6,938 nucleotides of DNA from Candidatus Omnitrophota bacterium (GTDB taxonomy: Bacteria > Omnitrophota > Omnitrophia > Omnitrophales > JACROU01), in assembly GCA_016206875.1 (NCBI GenBank), contig JACQQR010000173.1, positions 1 to 6,938 on the forward strand, read 5' to 3'. A program made the position numbers and the translations under genes. Positions 6,937-6,938 of this stretch are shown in pieces (position 1 is the first letter of the stretch; the number at the start of each line of letters is the position of its first letter). Below the pieces are notes generated by a model. It did no database searches and was not told the DNA's origin. It worked only from the letters and a program-made list of their open reading frames with translations.

Positions 6937-6938
6937 AA

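Noticed and set aside
6854..6938. A new gene starting at ATG 6854, overlapping the small-subunit stop (ATGA)
   Set aside because: The overlap looks like operon coupling, and the frame is open to the edge. After about eight residues, however, it runs through the hairpin and palindrome repeats, and there is no ribosome binding site. Not supported without downstream sequence.
6905..6938. Palindrome as a Rho-independent terminator of the operon
   Set aside because: It is followed on the + strand by A residues, not T, and on the - strand by gc-containing repeat sequence, so neither direction has a U-tract.
1..6938. tRNA, rRNA, CRISPR array, transposase or riboswitch (including a cobalamin riboswitch before the B12-enzyme operon)
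   Set aside because: None was recognised. The 63-base gap before the operon is too short for a cobalamin riboswitch, and the rest is coding except 6858-6938.

Overview
The window shows a bacterial chromosome segment of intermediate G+C, densely packed on the + strand. It holds one very long, 5'-truncated open reading frame, then a three-gene B12-dependent acyl-CoA mutase operon, then a cluster of palindromic repeats at the right edge. The very large multidomain envelope-type protein, the split (large plus small subunit) mutase and the palindromes of the 'cattccggc...gccggaat' kind together suggest an uncultured Gram-negative-type lineage such as Omnitrophota (former OP3). That assignment is inference and cannot be proved from the window.

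Left half (3-4034): one frame with no stop codon, open to the left edge, so the first ATG at 99 is not the real start. The visible 1343 residues look like several modules in series. First comes a beta-rich part, a long charged helical (coiled-coil) part and a beta-barrel-like part, in the order seen in HlyD-type periplasmic adaptors. Next is a textbook lipoprotein signal sequence with lipobox LGAC in the middle of the protein, then two helical blocks resembling TolC-type outer-membrane factors, and finally an alpha/beta domain of unknown role. No in-frame ATG or GTG lies near the lipobox. This is the strangest object in the window.

Gap 4035-4097: a GC-rich hairpin followed by a short T-rich stretch, a weak terminator, and a possible -10 box just before the next gene.

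Right half (4098-6857): a MeaB/ArgK-family GTPase chaperone, the large catalytic subunit of an adenosylcobalamin-dependent acyl-CoA mutase, and its small cobalamin-binding subunit. The first two genes overlap by ATGA and the last two are separated by one base, so they are almost certainly one operon making one enzyme plus its cofactor-loading chaperone. By overall family this would be annotated methylmalonyl-CoA mutase. However, the two residues that separate methylmalonyl-CoA mutase (Tyr, Arg) from isobutyryl-CoA mutase (Phe, Gln) are Phe55 and Gln173 here. I therefore read it as an isobutyryl-CoA-mutase-like enzyme interconverting isobutyryl-CoA and butyryl-CoA. The GTPase is short and lacks the usual C-terminal dimerisation arm of MeaB.

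Right edge (6858-6938): no supported gene. It holds an 8-bp-stem hairpin and a perfect 34-bp palindrome made of two back-to-back small hairpins, probably part of a dispersed repeat that continues beyond the window.
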